In this document: positions 1 to 8,382 of the stretch, piece by piece | Layout: the number at the start of each line of letters is the position of its first letter | Position numbering within the stretch: the stretch's first letter is position 1 | Source: Actinopolymorpha pittospori | Lineage (GTDB): Bacteria; Actinomycetota; Actinomycetes; Propionibacteriales; Actinopolymorphaceae | Reading direction: 5' to 3' | Length of the DNA stretch: 64,000 bases | Assembly (NCBI RefSeq): GCF_014873875.1 | Contig: NZ_JADBEM010000001.1 | Coordinates: 6,944,001-7,008,000 of the forward strand | Made by a program: the position numbers and the translations under genes | Notes under the pieces: model-generated | Database searches by the model: none | The model's input: the letters and a program-made list of their open reading frames with translations, nothing else | Told to the model about the DNA's origin: nothing

Positions 1-317
1 ACATGGCCGGTGTGGACGGCACGGCAACGGTGCAAGGGGTCTGTCAGCAGCGCGGCGGCGTACAGGTCAGCGGCGTCGCACCGGGAGCGCAGGCCGAGAG
101 CGGCGCGGCTGGTGCTGTCGGGGCGTCGCCAGTCCAGCCCGTCGCTGTGCTCGCTCTGAGCCGCGCCGTAGGCCCACATGTCGTCCTCGGCCAGTGTGTC
201 GAGCCACTGTAGGGGCGGCCCGTCGGTGAGGCGCTCGTGCAGGGTGAGCAGGCCGGAGGCGGAGTCGTCGGGCACGTCCAGCCACTGTCGCCACGTCGTG
301 GGCTGGTGCTCGGCTAC
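1..317 (-). CDS. Partial unknown protein, last visible gene of the ATPase/VWA operon
   Basis: The minus strand is open from about 317 to the left edge, so the C-terminus lies outside the window. The translation is acidic and Trp-rich (TTWRQWLDVPDD near its start, then DTLAEDDMWAYG), has normal actinobacterial codon use, and belongs to no family I recognise. It overlaps the TAG stop of the upstream gene at 314-316, which suggests translational coupling. No ATG or GTG lies at the overlap; the first in-frame GTG is at 273-275, so the start is uncertain. By position it is the fifth gene of the operon beginning at 3393. Confidence 0.5.
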
Positions 318-760
318 CGGGGCGGTTCCAGCACCCAGCGGGCGCGGCAGGCAGCGGAGGTGTCCACGACGGCGCGGCCTCCGGGGAAGTCGGCGCGGTC
401 ACGCCACCATGCGATGTGTGCCGCCACGGTGTCTTGCTCGCTGTCGGCGGTGGCGATCAGCGCAAGGCGGTACAGCAGGCCGAGGGTGGCCGGGTCATCA
501 GTGACCAGCGTTGCCGGGGACGTCGCGGCGAGGGTGACACCGACCGACCCCAGCAGATCGAGCGCATCCGGGCCGGTGGCAGTGGCCTGCGGCTGCCCGG
601 CAGCCGCGACAGTGACGGTGACATGTCCGCCGGACAGGCGGGCGCGGCAGGCGACCGGGCGTGAGGCAGTGCTGATCGGGGCGTGCAGGAGCCGGGGCAC
701 CAGCTGGCGCGTGGTCGCGGCGCGTAGCCGCTGGCCCAGGTCGAACCATTCGGCGGTCAT
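314..760 (-). CDS. Hypothetical protein, 148 aa, in ATPase/VWA operon
   Basis: I do not recognise this protein. The start is the ATG at 758-760, which overlaps the previous gene's TGA as ATGA; a longer reading to 850 exists but the overlap supports the shorter one. It begins MTAEWFDLGQRLRA and has an Ala/Thr-rich middle with regular hydrophobic spacing, no signal peptide and no membrane segment, so it is probably cytoplasmic. Position and coupling suggest an accessory subunit or substrate of the AAA+ ATPase and VWA protein upstream. Confidence 0.6.
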   Translation of the reverse strand: MTAEWFDLGQRLRAATTRQLVPRLLHAPISTASRPVACRARLSGGHVTVTVAAAGQPQATATGPDALDLLGSVGVTLAATSPATLVTDDPATLGLLYRLALIATADSEQDTVAAHIAWWRDRADFPGGRAVVDTSAACRARWVLEPPR

Positions 761-939
761 CGTGGTTCCCCGCTCGGCTCGGCGGTACCGGCCGTCCAGC
801 CATCGCGCAGGGCGCCGGCGACGGGGCCGGGAGCAGCCTCCCGGCCGCAAGCCACGTCAACGGCTGTAGCGGGTGTCACGTCGGTGCCGAGGAGTAGTCG
901 GGAGGCGTACTCGATCAGGGCGGGATCGTGGATGCTCAT
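757..939 (-). CDS. Small hypothetical protein, 60 aa
   Basis: The ORF begins MSIHDPALIEYASRLL at an ATG (937-939) and ends in a TGA overlapping the next ATG at 757-760. GGAG lies upstream at about the right distance. There is a 100-bp gap to the VWA gene stop at 1040. The short acidic helical protein matches no family I know. Its coupling to the next gene is the main evidence that it is real. Confidence 0.55.
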   Translation of the reverse strand: MSIHDPALIEYASRLLLGTDVTPATAVDVACGREAAPGPVAGALRDGWTAGTAEPSGEPR

Positions 940-1039
940 GGAGCGAATCTCCTTGCGGCGTGGGCTGGTCAGGCCCTCATGCGGTGGTGGCACAGACCGT
1001 AGGCGGGGACACAGACAAGCCGGTGCCCCCCGCCTACGT

Positions 1040-2293
1040 TCAGGCGGCACGAGGGGTGATGTGAACCGTGCTCGCCCACGACGGGGTTCCATACGGCGCA
1101 CGGTGGCTGATCACCGCGCAGACAAGACGGCTACGGGTAGGGGTGTCCGGCCACGGGGTATCGCCGTCAGTCAGGACGATCACCACGTGCGGAGCGGGGA
1201 CGGCCTGCTCGGCGGCGGCGATGCCGACGCGCATGTCGGTGCCCCCTCCCCCACTCAGGCGTACCGACGTGGCCGAGCGGACCCGCTGGGCCGTCGTGGC
1301 GGCGGCGTCGCAAGACAGCAGCCGCACACGCTCGCGGGCCACCCCAGAGGACCGCAGGACACCGGTCACTTCGCTCATCGCGGCATCGAGATCGGCCTGA
1401 CTCATCGACCCGGAGGTGTCCAAGACGATGGAGACAACCACCGAAGGGGCCCGCAAGGCGGGCTTGACGATGCGCGGAAGGCGGCGACGGGAGGGGCGGC
1501 TGTAGGTGTAGTCCACGCGACCAGCACGATCGGCCACAGCACGACGTACGGCGGCACGCAGCAGCCGGTCCCACGGCACTGTCGGGGGCGCAAGGACCGC
1601 TGCGGCCCAACGGGTCAGCCCGCCAGGAACGCTGCCGCGACCCTTGGCCTGCTCGACAGCCCATACCTCATGGGCGACACGACGGCGCACAAAGTCCGCC
1701 TCAGCAGGGCTGACAGGCTCGGCGCTGCCGTCCCCCAGCCCGACACCGGCCGGAAGTTCGCCAGGCACAGGCGGGCACCCCGACCCGGACCCACACCCGC
1801 ACGACCCATCGTCAGGCAGCGCCGGGACGGCACCATCCGGAGGGACGAGCCTCGCGTAGTAGGTCTCCGCAAGGTCTCCGTCATCACAGCCGAGCGCGGC
1901 GGGCGTCACCACGCCCTCAGGCAGCGGGACACCAGCCCCGAGCAGGTCGTCGTTGATCTCGGCGTCCCCGGCGAGATTCCACGCGAGCTGATGCCTCGGA
2001 GTGGGCAGCGCCTCGGCCCGACCGGCGTGGTCACGCAGCAGATGACCGACCTCGTGCAGCAGCACCGCAGCGACAGTGGGGCTGTCCCAGCGGCCCGGCC
2101 CGACCAGGAGACCGGGATCCATGTAGAGCCTCCACGCCCCATCCACCGCGAAAGTGCCCAGCCCCGGCGCAGAGACAGGGGCCACAGCGAACAACGCGTG
2201 CATGAAGTACGGGGCACGCTCGGCCGCGACGAGGCGGCCGAGCCGGAAGGCCTCGCGCTCCTCGACAGTCAGCGCCCTGGTCTGCCCGCTCAT
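1040..2293 (-). CDS. VWA-domain putative metallopeptidase (DUF2201-like)
   Basis: 417 aa from the ATG at 2291-2293, which overlaps the ATPase stop as ATGA. The N-terminal half has HEVGHLLRDHAG, an HExxH zinc-site pattern, in a context resembling the DUF2201 N-terminal domain. A Gly/Cys-rich linker (CGCGSGSGCPP) follows. The C-terminal half is a von Willebrand A fold with a complete MIDAS: DTSGSMS, then GGGGTDM and LTDGDTP. VWA proteins of this kind typically work with MoxR ATPases, and one is encoded directly upstream. HExxH suggests a protease but activity is unproven. A longer reading to 2530 lies inside the ATPase gene and is not favoured. Confidence 0.82.
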   Translation of the reverse strand: MSGQTRALTVEEREAFRLGRLVAAERAPYFMHALFAVAPVSAPGLGTFAVDGAWRLYMDPGLLVGPGRWDSPTVAAVLLHEVGHLLRDHAGRAEALPTPRHQLAWNLAGDAEINDDLLGAGVPLPEGVVTPAALGCDDGDLAETYYARLVPPDGAVPALPDDGSCGCGSGSGCPPVPGELPAGVGLGDGSAEPVSPAEADFVRRRVAHEVWAVEQAKGRGSVPGGLTRWAAAVLAPPTVPWDRLLRAAVRRAVADRAGRVDYTYSRPSRRRLPRIVKPALRAPSVVVSIVLDTSGSMSQADLDAAMSEVTGVLRSSGVARERVRLLSCDAAATTAQRVRSATSVRLSGGGGTDMRVGIAAAEQAVPAPHVVIVLTDGDTPWPDTPTRSRLVCAVISHRAPYGTPSWASTVHITPRAA

Positions 2294-3393
2294 GCCGCAC
2301 CGGCCCCGGAAAGCCGAGCAGCAGCGAGGACGGGCGCGAACCGGGCGCGCACGGTGGCAGGGACGCGGGCGCTGGCCGGACGGCACTGCGCCAGCGGTCG
2401 AGCCGCAGCAGCCAAAACGTCGGGGGCACCGGCCTCGGCGGCAGCGAGCAGCGGTCCCCACGCCTTGCGCCAAGCCTCGGCGGTCCCGGCACTGGCAGCC
2501 CAGCCGACCACGGCCGACAACACGGCCCACACCCGGTCGGGCCGGTCGGTCCAGTCCACGAGGGACGGGTCGTCGACGACAGCGGCGGGGTCGGGCAGGT
2601 CGACCCGCTCACACCACGTGAGGAACTCCACGCACACGCCCTCACCGACCAGCCCGAAGGTGATTGCCTGCCGCGCGGCCGCGTCGTTGTCGCGGACATT
2701 GGCAAGGGCAGCAGCGAGCATGGCCCACACGCGGCGCGAGGGCCACGGCCCGCCGGTGCCCTCTGCGGTCCGGGGGAAGGTGTGCAAGTGCTCGGGCTTG
2801 TGCCGGATGAAGCCGGTAACCAGCGCCTTGACCGCCTCGGCGCGGGTGGGGTCTGCCGTGATCGCCCGGGACGCGGGCGGAGCCGACCAGCCCACGGTCA
2901 TACCGTCGAGCCAGTCGTCCACGCTGGGCTGAAACGTGATGTGGCAGAAGCGGTTCGCCAGCGGAGGGCTCATCTCCCAGCCGTCAGCGGCACGGTCGGG
3001 CGGGTTAGCGCCAGCGACGACGCGGACGGCGGGCGGCAGGGCCAGGTCACCGACCACCCGGTCGAGTGCGACGGCCAACATCGCGGCCTGCACAGCGGGC
3101 GGGCAGGTGGTCAGTTCGTCCAGGAACAGGTAGCCGGCCGCCGCCTCGGCCAGTCGCTGCGCCCATGCAGGCGGGGAAAGAGTGACGCCGTGGTCGGTAA
3201 CCACGGGCAGGCCCGCCACGTCGGCAGGTTCGCGTATCGAGCCGAGGACGGTCTCGCACGGCACACCCTCGGCGGCGGCGATGCCGCGCACGAGGCTGGA
3301 CTTGCCCATGCCGGGGTCAGATAGCAGCAGTACCGGGACGGCCACACGGCCGCAGGCGTCAATCACCGTGACGGTGGTGGCGAGGTCGCTCAT
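2290..3393 (-). CDS. MoxR-type AAA+ ATPase
   Basis: 367 aa starting at the ATG at 3391-3393, with GGGAG 7-8 nt upstream. Walker A is DPGMGKSS, Walker B is YLFLDEL, and a sensor-1-like Asn follows in VAGANPPDRAADG. This is the MoxR/CbbQ-like branch of AAA+ ATPases, which pair with VWA proteins to remodel or activate partners, and the coupled next gene encodes such a VWA protein. The C-terminal third is Ala-rich and probably helical. It is the first gene of the operon. The upstream 220 bp contain a large hairpin and a divergent gene, so the promoter must lie there. Confidence 0.85.
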   Translation of the reverse strand: MSDLATTVTVIDACGRVAVPVLLLSDPGMGKSSLVRGIAAAEGVPCETVLGSIREPADVAGLPVVTDHGVTLSPPAWAQRLAEAAAGYLFLDELTTCPPAVQAAMLAVALDRVVGDLALPPAVRVVAGANPPDRAADGWEMSPPLANRFCHITFQPSVDDWLDGMTVGWSAPPASRAITADPTRAEAVKALVTGFIRHKPEHLHTFPRTAEGTGGPWPSRRVWAMLAAALANVRDNDAAARQAITFGLVGEGVCVEFLTWCERVDLPDPAAVVDDPSLVDWTDRPDRVWAVLSAVVGWAASAGTAEAWRKAWGPLLAAAEAGAPDVLAAAARPLAQCRPASARVPATVRARFAPVLAAARLSGAGAA

Positions 3394-3470
3394 GACGATC
3401 TCCCATCGGAGGTCGGGCGGATGGTCAGTCCGCCGTGGTTGGTGAGCCCCACCCTGCCACCAAGCACCGG

Positions 3471-3542
3471 CAACGCGCAGCACGAAAACCCCGGGACAGG
3501 CACCCCATGCCGCCTGTCCCGGGGTTTTCGTGCTGTGCGTTG
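3471..3542. repeat. Large inverted repeat, 31-bp arms, between divergent genes
   Basis: The arm at 3471-3501 and its complement at 3512-3542 match at 30 of 31 positions, separated by 10 nt. The core ACCCCGGGACAGGC is very stable. It lies between the start of the minus-strand ATPase operon (3393) and the plus-strand DUF3846 gene (3618), where a simple terminator is not expected. It could be a transcript-leader structure, an insulator, an origin-type structure or a bidirectional terminator from older surroundings. No T-run follows either arm. Confidence 0.85.
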
Positions 3543-3958
3543 TCCGTGGGAGCCGATAGCGTCGAAGACACCAACCAATCGCGGCCTGACCAGCCGACTG
3601 GACCCCGAGGAGGGGCCATGACTATCAACCCATTTCACGCCGTGACGATCGACGTCGAGGGCAACGCCCAGGCGGTCGAGTGGGACACCACCAACGGCAC
3701 GCTGAAACCGCTGCAGAGGGCGGTGGGCGGCTTCGTTGATGTCGTCTCCCTGCACCCGACAGTGGACATGTGGGTCAACGACAACGGCATCGCCGAAGGC
3801 CTGCCGGTCAACATCGTGGCGACCGCCATCGCCGGTGCCTTCGGAGCCACACACCAGCCCTACTTCGGCCCGGTCGTCTTCACCGGCGGGGCCGACAGCG
3901 AGGGCGAGACGCTATCGCTGGAGGACCGTCAGGTCACCTTGCTGCTAAGCCTCGCTAG

Positions 3959-5421
3959 TACTACAGCCGTAATTCGTGATCTCGGCTGGTCGGCGGAGTT
4001 TTGATGCTCGGCGTGTTGCTGTGACAGCGCGCGGCCGCCGCGACATTGTCTGCGTTTGTGAAGACGATAGACATTGAGGCGGCGGCCGCTGCTCTCAGCG
4101 TAGATGTCGCTGGGTGGGAGCGGGAGTTGGACGCGCTGATGCGTCGGGTTGGGTCGTGCTTTGTCCGGCCGGAGACCGCTCGGACGGCGCGGGACGTGGT
4201 CGACGGTCTGCTTGCGGGCCTGCCCAGGGCTAACTGCTGGACGCTGGCTGAGCATGCCGGGCACCGCAGCCCGGATCGGATCCAGTATCTGCTCGGCCGT
4301 GCGGTCTGGGACGACGCGGCGGTGCGAAGTGAGTTGGCCGAGTACGTGGCGGCGAACCTGACCGACGGCGTGGATCCGGATCGGGTGGTGCTGGTGTTCG
4401 ATGAGACAGGGGATCAGAAGAAGGGCAGCCACACGGTGGGGGTGCAGCGGCAGTACTCAGGCACGTGTGGTCGGATCGAGAACTGCCAGGTCGCGGTGTT
4501 CGCCACCCTGGCCAGCCCGCGCGGGCACGCGTTCATCGACGTCGGCCTGTACCTGCCCCAGTCCTGGACAACCGATCCGGGCCGGCTGGCGGAGGCCGGC
4601 GTGCCTGAAGATGTGGAGTTTCAGACCAAACCGCAACTGGCGCTGGCCATGACCGACCGGGCGTTGGCCGCCGGCATCCTGCCCGGGTGGGTCAGCGCCG
4701 ATGAGGCCTACGGCGACAATCCCCGACTGCGACAAGCCTTCGAGGAACGACACCTGAACTACGTCATGGCAGTCTCATGCGACACCCAGATCCCCACTCC
4801 AGCAGACACGAGCACCGGCACAGGCACCGGCAGAATGCGAGCCGATGAGTTCGCCGCGCAGTTACCGGCAACCGACTGGCACCTGGCCTCGGCCGGCAAA
4901 GGCAGCAAAGGCGAACGGCTCTACCACTGGGCCCTCACCCGTCTGGCAAACCTCAGCCGAGCTGGCTACCGGTGGCTGCTGGTCCGCCGCCATCCGGCCA
5001 CCGGCGAACAGGCCTACTTCCTGTGCCATGCCACCACCGACGTCAGCCTGGCAAGACTGGCCACGGTCGCTGGAACTCGCTGGCGTATCGAGGAGAACAT
5101 CCAAGTCGGCAAAGGGTGTGCCGCACTGGACGAGCACCAAGTCCGTACCTGGACCTCCTGGCACCGCTGGACCACCCTGGCCATGCTCGCCCACGCCTTC
5201 CTCGCCGTCCAAGCAGGCCCAGACAGCCATCCCGACCCCAGCAGAGCAATGGTTCCCCTAACCTGCAACGAGATCCGGCACCTCAGAGCCACCATCACCC
5301 ACCCAAGCCACCCCCTAACCCACACCATCCGATGGAGCCGATTCCGCCGCCACCACCAACACCACGCCCGACTCTGCCACTACCGACGACGAAACCAAGA
5401 TTACGAATTACGGCTGTAGTA
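3959..5421 (+). mobile_element. IS701-family insertion sequence
   Basis: The ends are near-perfect inverted repeats: TACTACAGCCGTAATTCGT at 3959 is matched in reverse complement up to 5421, with two mismatches over the next dozen bases. It is flanked by the 4-bp repeat CTAG at 3955-3958 and 5422-5425, matching the YTAR-type duplication typical of the family. It carries one transposase gene. The intact ends and direct repeat suggest a recent insertion. Confidence 0.9.
4046..5419 (+). CDS. IS701-family transposase
   Basis: 457 aa if read from the TTG at 4046, or 453 aa from the GTG at 4058, which may be the true start. The DDE residues lie in LVFDETGDQKKG, WVSADEAYGDN and RIEENIQVGKG, the usual spacing for IS701 transposases. 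The reading frame is intact and its TAG stop lies inside the right terminal repeat. The transcript runs in the same direction as the interrupted DUF3846 gene. Confidence 0.93.
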   Translation: MSAFVKTIDIEAAAAALSVDVAGWERELDALMRRVGSCFVRPETARTARDVVDGLLAGLPRANCWTLAEHAGHRSPDRIQYLLGRAVWDDAAVRSELAEYVAANLTDGVDPDRVVLVFDETGDQKKGSHTVGVQRQYSGTCGRIENCQVAVFATLASPRGHAFIDVGLYLPQSWTTDPGRLAEAGVPEDVEFQTKPQLALAMTDRALAAGILPGWVSADEAYGDNPRLRQAFEERHLNYVMAVSCDTQIPTPADTSTGTGTGRMRADEFAAQLPATDWHLASAGKGSKGERLYHWALTRLANLSRAGYRWLLVRRHPATGEQAYFLCHATTDVSLARLATVAGTRWRIEENIQVGKGCAALDEHQVRTWTSWHRWTTLAMLAHAFLAVQAGPDSHPDPSRAMVPLTCNEIRHLRATITHPSHPLTHTIRWSRFRRHHQHHARLCHYRRRNQDYELRL

Positions 5422-5459
5422 CTAGGGCAGCAAGGGCCGAGTTCGTCTAATACCTCAGG

Positions 5460-5492
5460 GGTGCCGGGTCAAGAATCCACCGGTCCGGCACC
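5460..5492 (+). terminator. Probable terminator hairpin after the DUF3846 gene
   Basis: GGTGCCGG (5460-5467) pairs with CCGGCACC (5485-5492), nine bases after the original stop codon of the DUF3846 gene. It is followed by a C-rich rather than T-rich tract, so intrinsic termination is plausible but not certain. The remaining 200 bp up to the IS1380 element hold nothing I recognise. Confidence 0.45.
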
Positions 5493-5692
5493 CTCCCCCC
5501 CAGGTGCGGGTGGCGACCATGCGGACCCCAACTGTAGGTGGGCACCCCATGCCAGCTGGCGCGGTGACTAGGACGCCTCCCCTTCCGCCGGTGGACGATG
5601 TTTGTTTGTCCGGGCACCTAAATCGGCCGCTGTGGTTGTAGTTCCGGGATCGGCAATCACCGCCGCGATCGAGACCCCATCCGCGACCTAAG

Positions 5693-7367
5693 CCTGGATC
5701 CGTGGACCGGGTGAGTGGTCCTTCGGCGTGGTAGCAGAGGAAGTGCCTTCTGGATCGGGAGAATCTGGAGTGTCGAAGTCCTGATCCAACCCGATCCAAA
5801 AGGCACTGACAGTGAAACTACCGTATGGGTGGTCGCGAGCCACGCCGGTCTTCGATGAGCAGAATCTGGTGTCGTGCGCGGGGCTGGTGCCGGTGATGGC
5901 GCTGGCGGAGCGGGCGGGCCTGTCGGAGCTGGTGGGCGAACGGGTCGCGATCACGGCGACGACGGTGGCTTCGGCGGCGGCCAACCCGGCGGGCAAGCTG
6001 GCCTCGATCATCGCGGGGATGGCCGCGGGCGCGGACTGTATCGATGATCTGGATGTGATCCGGTCGGGTGGGATGCGTCGGCTGTTTGGTGGGGTGTATG
6101 CGCCGGCGACGTTGGGTCAGTTTCTGCGGGAGTTCACCCATGGCCACACCCAGCAGTTGGCCTCGGTCGCGCGGGCCCATCTGGTCAACCTTGTCCAGGC
6201 CAGCGGGTTGTTGCCGGGTATCGAGGATCGGGTGTTCATCGATATCGACTCGTTGTTGCGCCCGGTGTATGGGCACGCCAAGCAGGGCGGGAGTTTCGGG
6301 CACACCAAGATCGGCGGCCGGCAGGTGTTGCGCCGGGGCCTGTCGCCGCTGGCGACCACGATCAGCACGATCCAGGGGGCGCCGGTGGTGGCCGGGATCC
6401 GGCTGCGCGCCGGACGGGCCGGCTCCGGCAAAGGCGCGGCGAGCATGGTGGCCGAGGCGATCGCCACCGCCCGCGCCGCCGGCGCCAGCGGGCAGATCCT
6501 GGTGAGGGGCGATTCGGCGTATGGCAACCACGCCGTGGTCGGCGCGTGTGTGAAGGCAGGCGTGCGGTTCTCGGTGGTGCTCACCAAGAACCCGGCCGTC
6601 ACCGCCGCGATCGCCAGCATCGCCGAAGACGCCTGGACACCGGTGCACTACCCCGGTGCTGTCGTCGATGACGATACCGGTGAGTTGATTTCGGATGCTG
6701 AGGTCGCGGAGGTGGAGTTCACCGCGTTCACCTCCACCAAGCACCCGGTCACCGCCCGACTGGTCGTGCGCAGGGTCCGTGACCGCGCCCGCGACCAGGC
6801 CGGCGAGGAGGAGCTGTTCCCGGTATGGCGTCATCACCCGTTCTTCACCAACAACACCGAACCCACCGCCGATGCTGACATCACCCACCGCCGGCACGCG
6901 ATCATCGAAACGGTGTTCGCTGACCTGATCGACGGGCCGTTGGCGCACCTGCCCTCAGGCCGGTTCGCCGCGAACAGCGCGTGGGCGATCTGCGCCGCCA
7001 TCTGCCACAACCTGCTCCGCGCCGCCGGAACCCTCACCAGCCCCCGCCACGCCCTCGCCCGCGGCGCGACGCTTCGCCGTCACATCGTCACCGTCCCCGC
7101 CAGGATCGCCCGCCCTCAGCGCCGGCCCGTCCTGCACCTGCCCGAGCACTGGCCCTGGGCCCAACACTGGAAAACCCTGTGGAACAACGTGTTCCGCCCT
7201 GCGACCGGGCCACCACGCCTCGCCTGAAACCTGCCCACCCGCCGTCAAGGCCCGACCAGAAACCAAAGGAAAGCTGGGCAGACCAGCGAGCCCGACCTGC
7301 CCAGCCGCAGCCCACACCACCAAACCCACAACCAAGATCACCAACCCACCCGGTCCACGGATCCAGG
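5693..7367 (+). mobile_element. IS1380-family insertion sequence
   Basis: The ends are CCTGGATCCGTGGACCGGGT at 5693 and its reverse complement ending at 7367. The repeat CTAAG flanks it at 5688-5692 and 7368-7372; the right copy is itself split by the next element. It carries one intact transposase. The left terminal repeat is followed by about 100 bp of leader before the gene. Confidence 0.9.
5812..7227 (+). CDS. IS1380-family transposase
   Basis: 471 aa from a GTG start. The catalytic triad lies in FIDIDSLLRPVYGH, LVRGDSAYGN and HAIIETVFADL, with the long insertion between the second Asp and Glu seen in IS1380 transposases. The frame is intact, so the element may be active. Confidence 0.93.
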   Translation: MKLPYGWSRATPVFDEQNLVSCAGLVPVMALAERAGLSELVGERVAITATTVASAAANPAGKLASIIAGMAAGADCIDDLDVIRSGGMRRLFGGVYAPATLGQFLREFTHGHTQQLASVARAHLVNLVQASGLLPGIEDRVFIDIDSLLRPVYGHAKQGGSFGHTKIGGRQVLRRGLSPLATTISTIQGAPVVAGIRLRAGRAGSGKGAASMVAEAIATARAAGASGQILVRGDSAYGNHAVVGACVKAGVRFSVVLTKNPAVTAAIASIAEDAWTPVHYPGAVVDDDTGELISDAEVAEVEFTAFTSTKHPVTARLVVRRVRDRARDQAGEEELFPVWRHHPFFTNNTEPTADADITHRRHAIIETVFADLIDGPLAHLPSGRFAANSAWAICAAICHNLLRAAGTLTSPRHALARGATLRRHIVTVPARIARPQRRPVLHLPEHWPWAQHWKTLWNNVFRPATGPPRLA

Positions 7368-7371
7368 CTAA

Positions 7372-8382
7372 GAGCCTGTTCCTGAACCGCTGAGTGATCT
7401 TTGTCGGCGTGTTGTGGCTGGTGAGAGAGGAACTCCTGGTAGATCGAGCGGTGTCGAGTCGCAGATCTACCAGGAGTCCGGTTGCTATCTTGCCGTGCGG
7501 TCGCGGTGTCCGCGCCCTCAGGTACCCCGTGTTGCCGTCTGGCGTCGTTCCATCAGCAGGCATCAGGTCGTCGTCGACGGTATCCCTCGGATACGACTGA
7601 TGGGCAGTGGGCGGTGATCGATGGGTTGCTGCCCGATCCTGGCTCGTTGGCCGGGAAGGGCGGTCGCCGGGAGGTTCATTGTCGCCGCGCGATCGTGGAC
7701 GCGATCTTCTACGTGGTGGACAACGGCATCAAGTGGCGTGCGATGCCGTCGGACTTTCCTCCGTGGTCGACGGTGTACAACTACTTCGCTGCCTGGGAAG
7801 CCGCTGGCATGACCCAGAACGTGTTGGACTGTCTGCGTGACCGGGTACGGCTGCGCCAGGGCCGCACCGCCGCGCCCTCAGCCGCGGTCATCGACTCGGC
7901 CTCGGTGAAGGCGGCCGAGACCGTTGCCAAGCCCAGCAGAGGCTATGACGCGGGCAAGAAGATCAACGGACGGAAACGACACATCGCCGTGGACAGCCTC
8001 GGCCTACTGCTGTGCGTGATTGTGACCCCGGCGTCGGTCCAGGACCGCGACGCAGCACCTGCCCTGCTGCACCAACTGGCGGCCTGTTGCCAGCGGATCA
8101 AGCTGGTCTGGGCTGATGGCGGCTACGCCGGCAAACTCCTGTCCTGGACCAAAGACCACCTCGGCCTGGGACTGCAGATCGTGAAACGAAACGACGATGT
8201 CACAGGGTTCGTTGTCCTGCCCAGACGGTGGGTCGTAGAACGAACCCTGGGCTGGATCAGCCGACACCGCCGCTGCGCACGCGACTACGAACGCCTACCC
8301 CAACACCACGAAGCCATGGTCCGCTGGACCATGATCCGCATCACCAGCCGACGCCTCGCCAAACCGGTTTAAGAACAGGCTC
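7372..8382 (+). mobile_element. IS5-family insertion sequence
   Basis: Inverted ends begin GAGCCTGTTC at 7372 and end GAACAGGCTC at 8382; similarity continues inward to AACCG. It is flanked by TAA at 7369-7371 and 8383-8385, a TNA-type 3-bp duplication typical of the IS427/ISL2 groups of IS5. It sits exactly in the right-hand CTAAG repeat of the IS1380 element, so it arrived later. Confidence 0.88.
7482..8372 (+). CDS. IS5-family transposase
   Basis: Up to 296 aa in one frame. The conserved part begins around RRRYPSDTTDGQWAVIDG, so the true start may be downstream of the TTG at 7482, or a frameshift from the preceding short ORF may be used. The DDE residues lie in AVIDSASVKAAE, LVWADGGYAG and WVVERTLGWI. 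The stop lies inside the right terminal repeat. Confidence 0.88.
   Translation: MLSCRAVAVSAPSGTPCCRLASFHQQASGRRRRYPSDTTDGQWAVIDGLLPDPGSLAGKGGRREVHCRRAIVDAIFYVVDNGIKWRAMPSDFPPWSTVYNYFAAWEAAGMTQNVLDCLRDRVRLRQGRTAAPSAAVIDSASVKAAETVAKPSRGYDAGKKINGRKRHIAVDSLGLLLCVIVTPASVQDRDAAPALLHQLAACCQRIKLVWADGGYAGKLLSWTKDHLGLGLQIVKRNDDVTGFVVLPRRWVVERTLGWISRHRRCARDYERLPQHHEAMVRWTMIRITSRRLAKPV

Larger units (their letters stand above)
3618..5450 (+). pseudogene. DUF3846-family protein interrupted near its C-terminus by IS701
   Basis: The gene starts at the ATG at 3618 after GAGGAGGGGCC. It encodes a small plasmid/phage-type protein resembling DUF3846 (VGGFVDVV, then VNDNGIAEGLP, then GPVVFTGGADSEGE, then LSLEDRQV). 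The insertion falls at CTAG 3955-3958. Removing the element and one CTAG joins LSL to ARAARAEFV and a TAA at 5448-5450, giving a 121-residue protein in frame. As it stands the frame runs into the element and stops at 4004 with about 15 foreign residues, so a nearly full-length product may still be made. Confidence 0.75.

Noticed and set aside
884..2932. A 682-residue plus-strand frame opposite the ATPase/VWA genes
   Set aside because: Arg/Gly/Pro-rich and without motifs; it is the antisense shadow of two clearly coding minus-strand genes.
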